Part shown: one piece after another, positions 43,867-53,115 of the stretch
Numbering within the stretch: the first letter of the stretch is position 1
Layout: each line of letters starts with the position of its first letter
NCBI GenBank assembly: GCA_963824415.1
Contig: CAWGPM010000014.1
Span: 1 to 64,000, forward strand
Length of the DNA stretch: 64,000 bases
Source of the DNA: JABDQA01 sp963824415
GTDB taxonomy: Bacteria > Desulfobacterota > Desulfobulbia > Desulfobulbales > Desulfocapsaceae
Direction of reading: 5' to 3'
The notes under the pieces: generated by a model
Told to the model about the DNA's origin: nothing
Database searches by the model: none
What the model saw: only the letters and a program-made list of their open reading frames with translations
Program-made: the position numbers and the translations under genes

Positions 43867-44652
43867 TTAGGAACCCGAAAACAAGGGCGTCCTTTTTTCC
43901 TTGAAACTCGCCTTGCCTTCCTGACCGTCCTGCGTCTGAGCGGCGAGGCCGCTGGCCATCGATTCGAGTGCGGTGGCCGGTTGGCCGGAAGCCAGCGCGT
44001 TAATCACCTGTTTGGCAAGGCTCAATGCCACCGGCGATGCCGTGCAGATCTGGTCTGCCAGTTCCCGGGCACGCTCCAGGCCTGCTCCGGCGGGAACGAC
44101 TTCGTTGATCAAACCGATGGTTTCGGCTTCTTCGGCCGTTATCGGCTGCCGGGTGAAGATCAGTTTTTTGAGCCTGGCAGGGCCGAGCAGCTGCAGTGCT
44201 TTCTGGGTGCCGAGCCAGCCCGGAATCGTGCCTACCGAGGCTTCCGGAAACCCGTACTGCGAGCCCCTCTCGCCGATGCGCAGATCGGCGGCCAGGGCAA
44301 GTTCCAGGGAGCCACCGAAAACGTAGCCGTTGGTCACCGCGATTACCGGCGGCAGCAGCTCCTCGAGGTTTCTGATGATGCGATGGCCGTGACGCACCCA
44401 GGTGCGCCACATCTCAAGCGGCACCAGATCGGCCCAGTCGTGGATGTCTGCGCCGACCCCGAAGGCCCGCTCCGCAGCCGAATGGAGGATTACGGCCCGG
44501 ATGTCGCGGTCCCGGTCGATCTCGCCGAAATATCGGTCGAGCGTGGTCATCATTTGCCAGGACAGCGCATTGAGTTTGTCGGCCCGGTCGATGGCAATCA
44601 GTGCCACCTGGTCGTGGCGGGTGAAGTGAATGAATTCAGTGGAATTGTTCAT
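43867..44652 (-). CDS. Enoyl-CoA hydratase/isomerase family protein
   Basis: A 261-aa crotonase-fold enzyme. The oxyanion-hole segments are AFGVGADIHDWADL near 63-76 and NGYVFGGSLELALAADLRIG near 108-127. The catalytic region FPEASVGTIPGWLGTQ near 134-149 keeps the Glu of PEASxG; the second Glu position is part of FGGSLELAL. It hydrates enoyl-CoA esters in acyl-CoA breakdown. It lies 84 bases downstream of a GntR gene with the same direction, which may regulate it. Confidence 0.92.
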   Translation of the reverse strand: MNNSTEFIHFTRHDQVALIAIDRADKLNALSWQMMTTLDRYFGEIDRDRDIRAVILHSAAERAFGVGADIHDWADLVPLEMWRTWVRHGHRIIRNLEELLPPVIAVTNGYVFGGSLELALAADLRIGERGSQYGFPEASVGTIPGWLGTQKALQLLGPARLKKLIFTRQPITAEEAETIGLINEVVPAGAGLERARELADQICTASPVALSLAKQVINALASGQPATALESMASGLAAQTQDGQEGKASFKEKRTPLFSGS

Positions 44653-44736
44653 GACTCTTCCTTATGGTGATTGAGATAGCTTCGTGACACCCCGGCCTGC
44701 GTTATGCCACTGGAGCAGACAGCAGGGCTGCCGTTT

Positions 44737-45408
44737 TCAATACGTTGACTGAATATGGCCTTTAACCGAGAGCAGGTGGCTGTGCATCGCCTGTCTGGCC
44801 TTGTTTTCGTCTCTTCTGCGCACCGCCTGGACGACCGCGCTATGTTCTTTTTTAAACGAATCCCAGTTCTCGGCAGTGATCCACTCCTGGCGTTTCAGGC
44901 ACCACTCATCGGACAGACGCATTTTGCTGATTCCGCCGTAGAGGGCGATAAGCAGGGAATTTCTGGTGGCGATGACCAGGGTTTCGTGAAACAGAACGTC
45001 CCATTTTTCGTTGGTTTCCAGATCCTTGGCCTCATGGTTGCGCTTGGCGCACAAGGCAAGCCGCTCGATTTCCTGAAACGAGGCCCGCTGGGCTGCGGCC
45101 GCAGCTATCTGGGGTTCGAGCATCAGGCGCGCCTCCATGATTTCCAGCGGGTTGGTTTTACGGGTGACGATCTGAAAGACCTCGGTGCCCAGGGCCGGCC
45201 GGGGGCCGGCGAAGGTGCCTTTGCCGACGTGCCGCCAGAGCAGATCTTCCGCTTCGAGATGGGACAGCACTTTGCGCAGCCCGCTGCGGGAGATGCCGAG
45301 TTCTTCGCAGAGTGTTCGTTCCGAGGGCAAGCGCTGGCCGAGCTGGTAACGGCCGCCGTTGATCGCGCTGCGTAGAACTTCCAGCGCATCGATGGTTTTA
45401 GTTTGCAT
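44737..45408 (-). CDS. GntR-family (FCD) regulator
   Basis: A 223-aa regulator. Residues 1-70 form the winged helix (GRYQLGQRLPSERTLCEELGISRSGLRKVLSHLEAEDLLWRHVGKGTFA in parts). Residues about 95-215 are an FCD ligand domain with the metal-type residues in ARLMLEP, H in LFHETLV and H in AMHSHLL. It faces the CoA-transferase gene across a 303-base AT-rich region and probably controls it, the acyl-CoA dehydrogenase and perhaps the enoyl-CoA hydratase. Confidence 0.93.
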   Translation of the reverse strand: MQTKTIDALEVLRSAINGGRYQLGQRLPSERTLCEELGISRSGLRKVLSHLEAEDLLWRHVGKGTFAGPRPALGTEVFQIVTRKTNPLEIMEARLMLEPQIAAAAAQRASFQEIERLALCAKRNHEAKDLETNEKWDVLFHETLVIATRNSLLIALYGGISKMRLSDEWCLKRQEWITAENWDSFKKEHSAVVQAVRRRDENKARQAMHSHLLSVKGHIQSTY

Positions 45409-45711
45409 GACAGGTGTGGGTTACCTTTGAAAACAACCAATTTATAACACCATTACTATGATTGGTATTAATTGTCAAATTTAATAAATTATTTAAATTC
45501 AATTATATATGTATATATCAATGATTATTGTTAGACACCAATATCTGTTTGGTGTATTTTCGTGAACGGGGCTGAGTGCAGGCGCGAGATCCCTGGCGGT
45601 TCACAGACCGTCTCAGTACCGTATTCAAACGAATAGACAGACCATCGATCAGACGGCGTGCCGGGCGGTTGTCAGCCAGCGGCAGGAAACCAAATCGACC
45701 GGGGGAAATAC
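45409..45711. other. AT-rich divergent promoter region
   Basis: A 303-base region between the GntR gene (minus) and the CoA-transferase gene (plus). It is very AT-rich at 45420-45530, where promoters are likely. It contains the inverted repeat at 45535-45555 and a related looser pair (CACCA, then TGGTATT) at about 45449-45470. Confidence 0.6.
45535..45555. promoter_or_regulatory. Candidate GntR operator
   Basis: ACACCAA and TTGGTGT flank seven bases (TATCTGT). FadR/GntR-type regulators often bind TGGT/ACCA palindromes. It sits in the divergent region next to the GntR gene. Confidence 0.5.
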
Positions 45712-47262
45712 ATGTACAGCATAGTCAGCGCATTTGAAGCGGCGGGAAATATCAAGGACGGCGATACGCTGGCCATCGGCGGGGCAGGTGCCGGCCACGC
45801 GGTGCCCGACCGGTTGATGCAGGGGCTGGGCGAACACTTTCGGAAAACCGGCGGGCCGAGAGGCCTCACCGTCCTGCACCCGTGCGGCATCGGCGACAAC
45901 GACTCGCGCGGAATGAACCACCTTGCCCATGTAGGGCTGTCGGATACGGTGATCGGCGGCTTCTGGGGCAATGCCCCGAAGATGGTCGAGCTGGCGCTGG
46001 CCAACAAAGTCAAGGGCTACAACTTCCCCCAGGGGGTGCTGGGCCATCTGATGCGCGCCATCGCTTCGGGCAAGCCGGGGATTGTCACGCCGATCGGGCT
46101 CAACACCTACGTGGACCCGCGCCTCGAGGGCGGCAGGCTGAACGAGATTACCACCGAGGACCTGGTCGAGGTGATCGAGCTCGGCGGTAGAGAGTACCTG
46201 TTCTACAAGTCCATGCCGGTCGATGTCGCCTTTATCCGGGGGACCTCGATTGACTGCGAGGGAAATTTGACCATGGAGGAGGAGGTGGGCTTTTTTTCGA
46301 TGCTCTCCATTGCCCAGTCGGCCAAGGTCAACGGCGGCATTGTCATCGCCCAGGTCAAGCGCACCCGCGACACCCATTGCGACCCCGGACAGGTCAAGGT
46401 GCCGGGAGTATTCATCGATTACGTGGTGGTCGAGCCGGAGCAGGAAATGACCTTTCTGACCAAGTTCGACCCGGCCCTGGTCAAGCGCGATGTTGCCTAT
46501 GAGGCGGAAGAGCTCAGGCTCGAAGGCGTCAAGCGGCTGGTCAGCCGTCGGGCGGCGCTGGAGTTGCGGCCCGGCATATATGTCAACCTGGGCTACGGCA
46601 TGTCCGACGGGGTGCCGATCGTCGCCCAGCAGGAGGGCATCACCGATCAGCTGGTTTTCATGATCGAGCAGGGTGCGATTGCCGGCATTCCGACCACCGG
46701 GCTCAACTTCGGGGCGATGTTCAACCCGACCGCCATTGTCGACGATGGCTATCAGTTCGACTTTTTTCACGGCGGCGGGCTGGACATGGCCTTTCTCGGC
46801 TTTGCCCAGGTCGATAAGTTCGGCAATATCAACTCCACCCGGTTCAACAACTTCATCACCGGCAGCGGCGGCTCGGTGGACATCTCCTCGTCGGCAAAGA
46901 AGATCGTCTACTGCGGAACCTTTGCGGTCAAGTCAGAGCAGCAGATCAATGACGACGGTCTGGTGATTACCAATCCCGGAAAATTCAAGAAATTCGTCGA
47001 CCATGTCGAGCAGGTATCGTTTTCGGGCAGAAGCGGCATCGAGCGGGGCCAGCGCGTTTTCTACGTGACCGAACGTGCGGTCTTTACCCTGACTGGGGAA
47101 GGCGTGATGCTGGTCGAGATTGCCCCGGGGGTCGACCTGCAGCGCGATGTGCTCGATATGATGGAGTTTGCGCCAATCATCAGTCCTGAGCTGAAGACCA
47201 TCGATCGGATTATCTACCAGCAGGACAAGCTTGGCCTGCGGGAACGCTTCCGGAAAAATTGA
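45712..47262 (+). CDS. Acyl-CoA:carboxylate CoA-transferase (fused AtoD/AtoA type)
   Basis: A 516-aa type I CoA-transferase. The start is ATG 45712, with GGGGGA eight bases upstream. The alpha half has GGAGAGHAVPDRLMQGL near 23-40 and GFWGNAPKMVEL. The beta half has VNLGYGMSDGVPIV and the block IEQGAIAGIPTTGLNFGAMFNP, where the Glu of E-x-G is the usual catalytic residue. The family (YdiF, propionate CoA-transferase) activates short- or branched-chain acids. It is followed 32 bases later by acyl-CoA dehydrogenase in the same operon. Confidence 0.93.
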   Translation: MYSIVSAFEAAGNIKDGDTLAIGGAGAGHAVPDRLMQGLGEHFRKTGGPRGLTVLHPCGIGDNDSRGMNHLAHVGLSDTVIGGFWGNAPKMVELALANKVKGYNFPQGVLGHLMRAIASGKPGIVTPIGLNTYVDPRLEGGRLNEITTEDLVEVIELGGREYLFYKSMPVDVAFIRGTSIDCEGNLTMEEEVGFFSMLSIAQSAKVNGGIVIAQVKRTRDTHCDPGQVKVPGVFIDYVVVEPEQEMTFLTKFDPALVKRDVAYEAEELRLEGVKRLVSRRAALELRPGIYVNLGYGMSDGVPIVAQQEGITDQLVFMIEQGAIAGIPTTGLNFGAMFNPTAIVDDGYQFDFFHGGGLDMAFLGFAQVDKFGNINSTRFNNFITGSGGSVDISSSAKKIVYCGTFAVKSEQQINDDGLVITNPGKFKKFVDHVEQVSFSGRSGIERGQRVFYVTERAVFTLTGEGVMLVEIAPGVDLQRDVLDMMEFAPIISPELKTIDRIIYQQDKLGLRERFRKN

Positions 47263-47294
47263 ATTGTTTTTAACTACCAAAATCGAGGAACACA

Positions 47295-48443
47295 ATGCTC
47301 AGACAGATACCCAAGAACTCGCCGGACACCTATGAGCAGATCAGGGAGATGGTGATCGATTTTGCCCGGGAGCAGATTCGCCCCCAGGCCGAGCGGCTTG
47401 ACCGGGACGAGGAGTTTCCGGAGCCCATTTTCAAGCAGATGGGTGAACTCGGCCTGTTCGGCATCACCACCGACGAGCAGTATGGCGGAGCCGGTATCGA
47501 CTGTTACGCCTATGCCATCGTGATGGAGGAGCTCTCCCGCGGCTATTCGGCCATCGCCGACCAGTGCGGTCTGGTCGAGCTGATCTGCACGCTGCTCGAT
47601 ACCTACGGCACCGGCGAGCAGAGACAGCGTTATCTGCCATCGATCACCTCTTTTGAGCAGAAGGTAGCCTATTGCCTGACCGAGGCGGAGGCAGGCTCCG
47701 ATCTGGCCGGTTTGAAAACCACCGCGGTAAAAGATGCAGGCGGCTGGAAACTGAGCGGCTCCAAACTGTGGATCAACAACGCATCATTGGCCGATGTCGG
47801 ACTGGTTCTGGCCCGCACCGACCCGGATCTGGGACACCGGGGCATGAGCGTGTTTATCGTCGATCTCAATTCAGCAGGCGTCACCCGTGGCCCGAAGGAA
47901 CACAAGATGGGACAGCGGGCCTCCCAGGTCGGGCCGCTGTTCTTCGATAATGTCGCCTTGCCTGAAGACGCCCTGCTCGGTGAGCTCAATCGCGGTTTTT
48001 ACATGATCATGAGCGTTCTGGAGAAGGGCAGGGTCGGCATCGGCGCCCTGGCCACCGGCATCGCCCAGGCCGGGCTCGATGCGGCACTTGACTATGCATC
48101 CACCAGAAAGCAGTTCGGCTCGCCGATCGGTGACTTCCAGGGGGTGCAGTGGATGCTGGCCCAGATGGCCATGGAGATTAGCGCCGCCCGGGGGCTGGTG
48201 CATCAGGCCGCGATGCTGCTTGATAATGGCCAACCGGCCACCAGCGCCTGTTCGATGGCCAAATGCTATGCCTCCGATATGGCGGTCCGGCAGACCGCCG
48301 AGGCGGTGCAGATTTTCGGCGGCAGCGGCTATATCCGCGGCTATGAGGTGGAGCGTCTCTACCGCGACGCCAAGATCACCCAGATCTACGAAGGAACCAA
48401 TCAGATACAGCGCACCATTATTGCCAGACAGCTTTACAAATGA
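47295..48443 (+). CDS. Acyl-CoA dehydrogenase
   Basis: A 382-aa flavoenzyme with the FAD-binding block CLTEAEAGSDLAGLKTTAV near 126-144 and WINNASLADVGLVLAR. The Arg/Gln stretch ASTRKQFGSPIGDFQGVQWMLAQMA lies near 270-294. The catalytic base is at DAKITQIYEGTNQIQR near 357-372 (Glu of YEGTNQ). It oxidises an acyl-CoA to the enoyl-CoA. The electron acceptor (ETF) is not in the window. It directly follows the CoA-transferase and precedes the GH88-like gene. Confidence 0.95.
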   Translation: MLRQIPKNSPDTYEQIREMVIDFAREQIRPQAERLDRDEEFPEPIFKQMGELGLFGITTDEQYGGAGIDCYAYAIVMEELSRGYSAIADQCGLVELICTLLDTYGTGEQRQRYLPSITSFEQKVAYCLTEAEAGSDLAGLKTTAVKDAGGWKLSGSKLWINNASLADVGLVLARTDPDLGHRGMSVFIVDLNSAGVTRGPKEHKMGQRASQVGPLFFDNVALPEDALLGELNRGFYMIMSVLEKGRVGIGALATGIAQAGLDAALDYASTRKQFGSPIGDFQGVQWMLAQMAMEISAARGLVHQAAMLLDNGQPATSACSMAKCYASDMAVRQTAEAVQIFGGSGYIRGYEVERLYRDAKITQIYEGTNQIQRTIIARQLYK

Positions 48444-48532
48444 TGCCGAATTTCGTTATGGATAGCTGAGGCCATATCCGTCAGTTTCATCGATCACAAT
48501 AAAGAGCCTCATAGAAAAAAAGGATACCCGCC

Positions 48533-49930
48533 ATGTTGAATATCGATCCTGCCATTACCCCGCAGAAACTCGAAGCCAAACTCGATGTCATGTTCGATCT
48601 TGCCGCGGCCAAGATCGTCTCGATCCAGAAAAGCTGGGACCCGACCCGGGGCACCCCGGTCTTCACCGTGGACGGCACTTACACCTCACGGGGCTGGACC
48701 GAGTGGACCCAGGGCTTCCAGTTCGGCTGTGCGCTGCTGCAGTTCGACACCACCGGAGAAAAAAAGTTTCTGGAGCTGGGCCGCCGGGCCACCGTCGATC
48801 ACATGGCGCCGCATATCAGCCATGTCGGTGTGCACGATCACGGTTTCAACAATGTTTCCACTTATGGCAACCTGCTGCGGCTGATGAACGAGGGGGCCAT
48901 CGAAGAGAATCAGCGGGAGCGCGAGTTCTATGAACTGGCCATCAAGCTGACCGGGGCCGTGCAGGCGGCCCGCTGGACCAGCCTGCCGGGCAATCTGGGC
49001 TATATCTGCTCTTTTAACGGGCCGCATTCACTGTTTGCCGACACCATCAGAACCGTGCGCGCCCTGACCATGGCGCACCAGCTCGGTCATCTGCTCATGG
49101 GCGAACAGGACGAAAAGATCAACCTGCTCAAACGGGGGCTGCAGCATGCCGAGACCACGGCCAGGTACAACGTGTTTTTCGGCACCGGCCGCGATTCATA
49201 CGATATCAGGGGGCGGGTCGCCCATGAGACGATCTTCAATGTAAACAACGGGACCTACCGCTGCGCCAACACCCAGCAGGGCTATTCACCCTTCAGTACC
49301 TGGACCCGCGGGTTGGCCTGGATATTTTCCGGCTACCCGGAGCTTATCGAATATATCGAAACCGTTGATGATGAGGTGTTTTCGGACCTGCTGCCGGAAG
49401 TCTACCCGGACAAGGCTGCGGTGATCGCACGCTTTGCCGAAGTCACCGAGGCGGTGGCCGATTTCTACCTGGCCCACTGCACCACGGACGGCATGGTCTA
49501 CTGGGATACCGGCGCCCCGGGACTGGTGCATCTGGGCGACTACACCAGCCGGCCGGCCGATCCGTACAACGAATTCGAGCCGGTGGATTCATCTTCCGGG
49601 GCGATCTGCGCCCAGGGCTTTCTGAGAATCGGCAGATTTTTTAAAAACCGGGGCGAGACCAAAAAAGGCGAGCGCTATATCCAGGCGGGTCTTGCCATAG
49701 CCGATACCCTGCTCGGTGAGCCCTACCTTTCCTTTGACCCCAAGCATCAGGGGCTCCTGCTGCACTCGGTCTACCACCGACCCAACGGCTGGGATCATGT
49801 GCCCGAGGGACAGAAGGTGCCCTGCGGCGAATCCTGCATGTGGGGCGACTATCATTTGATGGAACTGGCCGTCTATCTCAAGCGTCTGGCTAACAATGGT
49901 ATTTATCACAAGTATTACCTGGACGAGTAG
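48533..49930 (+). CDS. GH88/GH105-like unsaturated uronyl hydrolase
   Basis: A 465-aa protein without a signal peptide, fitting a six-hairpin alpha/alpha barrel. GH88-like marks include RGWTEWTQGFQFG near 52-64, HVGVHDHGFNNVSTYGN near 98-114, QQGYSPFSTWTRGLAWIF in the middle, and GESCMWGDYHLMELAVYLKRL near the end. Such enzymes open unsaturated uronic acid sugars freed by lyases, in the cytoplasm. Its place among acyl-CoA genes is odd; the next gene, a Gfo/Idh oxidoreductase, is a common sugar partner. The Asp residues of the active site were not assigned. Confidence 0.8.
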   Translation: MLNIDPAITPQKLEAKLDVMFDLAAAKIVSIQKSWDPTRGTPVFTVDGTYTSRGWTEWTQGFQFGCALLQFDTTGEKKFLELGRRATVDHMAPHISHVGVHDHGFNNVSTYGNLLRLMNEGAIEENQREREFYELAIKLTGAVQAARWTSLPGNLGYICSFNGPHSLFADTIRTVRALTMAHQLGHLLMGEQDEKINLLKRGLQHAETTARYNVFFGTGRDSYDIRGRVAHETIFNVNNGTYRCANTQQGYSPFSTWTRGLAWIFSGYPELIEYIETVDDEVFSDLLPEVYPDKAAVIARFAEVTEAVADFYLAHCTTDGMVYWDTGAPGLVHLGDYTSRPADPYNEFEPVDSSSGAICAQGFLRIGRFFKNRGETKKGERYIQAGLAIADTLLGEPYLSFDPKHQGLLLHSVYHRPNGWDHVPEGQKVPCGESCMWGDYHLMELAVYLKRLANNGIYHKYYLDE

Positions 49931-49977
49931 CTGCACGAACCACAATACCGATAACCCGAGAGAGCAGGGAGAACGAT

Positions 49978-50964
49978 ATGGTCGATGTAAGCGGGACAAT
50001 CAGATGGGGCATCCTCGGCGCAGGCGATGTCTGCGAGGTGAAAAGCGGCCCTGCTTTTCAGAAGGCCGCACATTCCGAGCTGCTTGCCGTGATGCGCAGA
50101 GACGGCGACAAGGCGGCGGATTTTGCCAGGCGGCACGGGGTTCCGCGCTGGTATGATTCGACCGAGGCGCTGCTGGCTGACCCCGATATCGATGCGATCT
50201 ATATCGCCACCCCGCCCCGGTTCCACCTGGAGCATTGTCTGGCGGCGCTGGACGCCGCCAAGCATGTTTATCTGGAAAAGCCGATGGCAATGAACGCGAC
50301 CGAGTCTCGGGCCATTATCGAGGCCGAGAAAAAAAGTCGGGGCAAGGTTGCGGTGGCCCATTATCGGCGAGAGCTGCCGGCCTTTAAAAAGGTCGGCGAG
50401 TTGATTGCAGACGGCTCGATCGGCGAGGTGCGTCTGGCCGAGGTGAATTTTTTCCTGCCGGAGGTCAATACGCTGGTTCCCGATGCCAGAGACAACTGGC
50501 GGCTCGACCCCGTGACATCCGGTGGCGGATTGTTCCACGACCTCTCTCCCCACCTGCTCGATCTGCTGCTGGCCTACTTTGGCAAGCCTTTGTCCTACGA
50601 AGGATTTGCGCTGCGTCAGAATGCGGCGTCCCCGGCCGATGACTTTGTCCAGGGGACCGTGCGCTTTGCCTCCAACATCGTCTTCAAGGGGTGCTGGTGC
50701 TTCAGCGTGGCGCCATGTGCCGCCTCTGAGCTGCTGGTGATCACCGGCAACAAAGGCCGGGTCAGCTGCACCTTTTTCGGTGACGAGGTGCGGTTCTGCA
50801 CCGACGGGGCCGAAGAGGTCATTCGCTTTACCAATCCGCTCAACATCCAGCAGCCGATGATCGAGCAGGTCAGCTCCTATTTTCTCGGCCTGCGCGATTG
50901 TCCCTGTCCCACCACGGATGGGCTGCAGGTGATGGAGATCATCGACCGCTTTACCGGCAACTGA
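49978..50964 (+). CDS. Gfo/Idh/MocA-family oxidoreductase
   Basis: A 328-aa NAD(P)-dependent sugar oxidoreductase. The Rossmann motif is WGILGAGDVCEVK near 10-22. The family EKPMA motif (HVYLEKPMAMN near 95-105) holds the Lys. The second domain has GGGLFHDLSPHLLDLLLAYFG near 181-201 with the conserved His. It oxidises or reduces a sugar or inositol-type compound. It follows the GH88-like gene by 47 bases and probably works with it. Confidence 0.92.
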   Translation: MVDVSGTIRWGILGAGDVCEVKSGPAFQKAAHSELLAVMRRDGDKAADFARRHGVPRWYDSTEALLADPDIDAIYIATPPRFHLEHCLAALDAAKHVYLEKPMAMNATESRAIIEAEKKSRGKVAVAHYRRELPAFKKVGELIADGSIGEVRLAEVNFFLPEVNTLVPDARDNWRLDPVTSGGGLFHDLSPHLLDLLLAYFGKPLSYEGFALRQNAASPADDFVQGTVRFASNIVFKGCWCFSVAPCAASELLVITGNKGRVSCTFFGDEVRFCTDGAEEVIRFTNPLNIQQPMIEQVSSYFLGLRDCPCPTTDGLQVMEIIDRFTGN

Positions 50965-51004
50965 ATCTGCGGCAGAAGCTGCGCAGTGTCGTATTAAGCG
51001 CTAT

Positions 51005-51745
51005 TCAGCGCAGAAAGGCGGGCAGCAGCGCCAGCAGGCCGAACACTGAGGCCCAGCCGTCAGCTGCGCTGAACTGGAGCTGCGGCAGGGTGCGCTGTTC
51101 GCTATAGCAGCGGGCCTGCATGGTCTCGACCAGTTCATCGGCCCGGACAAAGACCCGGCGGAAAAGGGCGACGCTGAAGCGGATCGGCCTTACCAGGGGA
51201 TTTCTGCGCCGTTCGATGCCCCGGGCCCGCATGCCCTCGTCGATCTCCCGGGCCTGGAACAGAATCAGTGGCAGGAAGCGGACCAGCAGCCCCACCATGG
51301 TGGCGGCCATTTTTTCGTTGATCAGCGGCAGCGGCCTCAGAAACCAGATAATCGCCGCGCGGATGTCGCTGGTCCGGGTGGTCGAGACCAGCAGCAGGCC
51401 CATCAGCACGATCAGCAGCAGCCGCCAGCAGAAAAAAATCGCCTCGGAGAATCCCCCTGGTGAGATGGCAGGATAAAACTGATCGGTGAAGCTTATTGCC
51501 CGCACCGCAAAGACGAAAATGAGCAGGTAGAGAAAGTAGCGGATTTCCCGAACGATGGTTGTAAAACGCAGCCCAGCCTGATGCAGCAGCAGGGCCAACA
51601 GCAATGAGGCCAGCAGCAGAAAGCGTTCGTCCCCGAAAAGAGCAGCCATGCCAAAAACCATAAGCAGGATCTGCTTGGTGCGCGGATCGAGCCTGTGCAG
51701 TACTGAGTTGCCCTTCCTGAAGCCGATGCTGGTCAGCTCAGCCAT
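51005..51745 (-). CDS. ecfT: ECF transporter T component (EcfT)
   Basis: A 246-aa membrane protein with five to six helices and the two Arg-rich coupling motifs typical of EcfT (MRARGIERRR near 178-187 and MQARCYSEQRT near 215-225, of the A-R-G form). It ends the biotin operon birA-bioY-ecfA-ecfT. Its start overlaps the ecfA stop by 13 bases. It joins BioY to the ATPase. Confidence 0.9.
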   Translation of the reverse strand: MAELTSIGFRKGNSVLHRLDPRTKQILLMVFGMAALFGDERFLLLASLLLALLLHQAGLRFTTIVREIRYFLYLLIFVFAVRAISFTDQFYPAISPGGFSEAIFFCWRLLLIVLMGLLLVSTTRTSDIRAAIIWFLRPLPLINEKMAATMVGLLVRFLPLILFQAREIDEGMRARGIERRRNPLVRPIRFSVALFRRVFVRADELVETMQARCYSEQRTLPQLQFSAADGWASVFGLLALLPAFLR

Positions 51746-52482
51746 GGCTGGATTCCCTGGTTGAACTTAATCGAGCAGGGCGGCCTGATGCCGAAGCGTT
51801 CGACATCTTCAATAATCGCCGCCGGGCTTCCGTCTCTGACCACCCGGCCCCGATCCATGATGATCAGCCGCTGGGCATGGCCGATCACCTTCTCCAGATC
51901 GTGGGTAGTGATGATGATGGTGTGACCGGCCCGATGCAGATTCAGGATTTGGGTCAGAACCAGCCGTGCGGCCCGGTAGTCGAGATTGGAAAACGGCTCA
52001 TCCATGACCAGCACCTGCGGCGTCATAGCCAGCACCCCGGCAATCGCCAGGCGCCGTTTCTCGCCGCCGGAGAGATGATGGGGGCTTTTATCGTCGAATC
52101 CGGTAAGGGCCACCGCCTCTAGTGCCGCCTGGACCCGCTCGTCGATCTGGTCATGGCTCAGGCCCAGGTTTTCGGGGCCGAAGGCGACATCGGCGTAGAC
52201 CGTCTCTCCTATGATCTGCGAATCGGCATCCTGAAAGACCATGCCGACCTGCTGCCTGGCCCGGGCCGGGTCATCCTGCACCGCTGCACCGCAGACAGAA
52301 ACCGAGCCTGATCCGGGCAGCAGCAGACCGTTCAGGTGCCGCAGCAGGGTCGATTTGCCCGAACCGTTGGCCCCGGCCACCACCGTAAATTCACCCGTTT
52401 CAAAACTCAGCGAGACGTCCACCAGTCCGGTGGAGCCGTCCTGATATTGATAGCAGAGCCCGTTCGTCTCGATTATGGCCAT
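51733..52482 (-). CDS. ecfA: ECF transporter ATPase (EcfA/BioM)
   Basis: A 249-aa ABC ATPase with Walker A GANGSGKST (37-45), the Q-loop FQDADSQII, signature LSGGEKRRLAI near 137-147, and Walker B VLVMDEPFSNLD near 156-167, then ITTHD. A single ATPase is present, so it probably forms a homodimer with EcfT and BioY. It powers biotin uptake. Confidence 0.93.
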   Translation of the reverse strand: MAIIETNGLCYQYQDGSTGLVDVSLSFETGEFTVVAGANGSGKSTLLRHLNGLLLPGSGSVSVCGAAVQDDPARARQQVGMVFQDADSQIIGETVYADVAFGPENLGLSHDQIDERVQAALEAVALTGFDDKSPHHLSGGEKRRLAIAGVLAMTPQVLVMDEPFSNLDYRAARLVLTQILNLHRAGHTIIITTHDLEKVIGHAQRLIIMDRGRVVRDGSPAAIIEDVERFGIRPPCSIKFNQGIQPWLS

Positions 52483-52524
52483 TGCGGTACCATTGGCACG
52501 GTCCTAATAAGTCCTGGCGCCGAT

Positions 52525-53094
52525 CTACCTGAGCGGCTGCTTGCGCGGCTGCAGAGCACCAGTTTGGGCGCTGATCAGGGGCCGCACCGCCCGGGCGATT
52601 GGAATTGCCGCAGCGATCTTCAACGCATCACCGATCAGAAACGGCAGCATCCCGACACTGGCCGCCTTGGCGAGGCTCATCGAGGTGACGACTTTGAGCC
52701 AGCCCACGCCGAGCGCGTAGATCACCAGACTGCCGGCCAGCATCGCCAGCACGTCGACAACCACCGAGCCACGGCCGCGCTCGGAAATCAGACCGATCAG
52801 ATAGACGGCCGCCGCAAAACCGATCAAATAGCCGCCGGTCGGGCCGAGAAACTTGCCGATGCCGCCGGTTCCGCCGGCGAAGACCGGCAGCCCCACAGCA
52901 CCGGCCAGCAGGTAAATGCCAATCGAAATCAGCCCCCAGCGACTGCCGAGCAGCAGGCCGGTGAGCATCACAAAAAGATTTTGCAGAACGATCGGCACCG
53001 GGCCGATCGGTATCGCGATATAGGCACCCACTGCCGTGAGTGCGGCCATCAGAGAGGCGTAAACCATCGCACGAAGTTGCTGGGTTGAATCCAT
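52525..53094 (-). CDS. bioY: Biotin transporter substrate-binding subunit BioY
   Basis: A 189-aa six-helix membrane S-component. The BioY signature includes IAIPIGPVPIVLQNLFVMLTGLLLGSRWG near 26-54 (in pieces) and LPVFAGGTGGIGKFLGPTGGYLIGF near 70-94. It binds biotin outside and works with the ECF ATPase and EcfT just downstream. It lies 21 bases after birA. Confidence 0.94.
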   Translation of the reverse strand: MDSTQQLRAMVYASLMAALTAVGAYIAIPIGPVPIVLQNLFVMLTGLLLGSRWGLISIGIYLLAGAVGLPVFAGGTGGIGKFLGPTGGYLIGFAAAVYLIGLISERGRGSVVVDVLAMLAGSLVIYALGVGWLKVVTSMSLAKAASVGMLPFLIGDALKIAAAIPIARAVRPLISAQTGALQPRKQPLR

Positions 53095-53115
53095 AATTGT
53101 ATTTTGGGGTAGGGG

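Noticed and set aside
43789..44670. 293-codon open frame opposite the enoyl-CoA hydratase gene
   Set aside because: Antisense to a convincing crotonase gene; its own protein has no recognisable pattern.
45649..46770. 373-codon open frame opposite the CoA-transferase gene
   Set aside because: It lies wholly antisense to a well-supported gene in GC-rich DNA, where long antisense frames are common.
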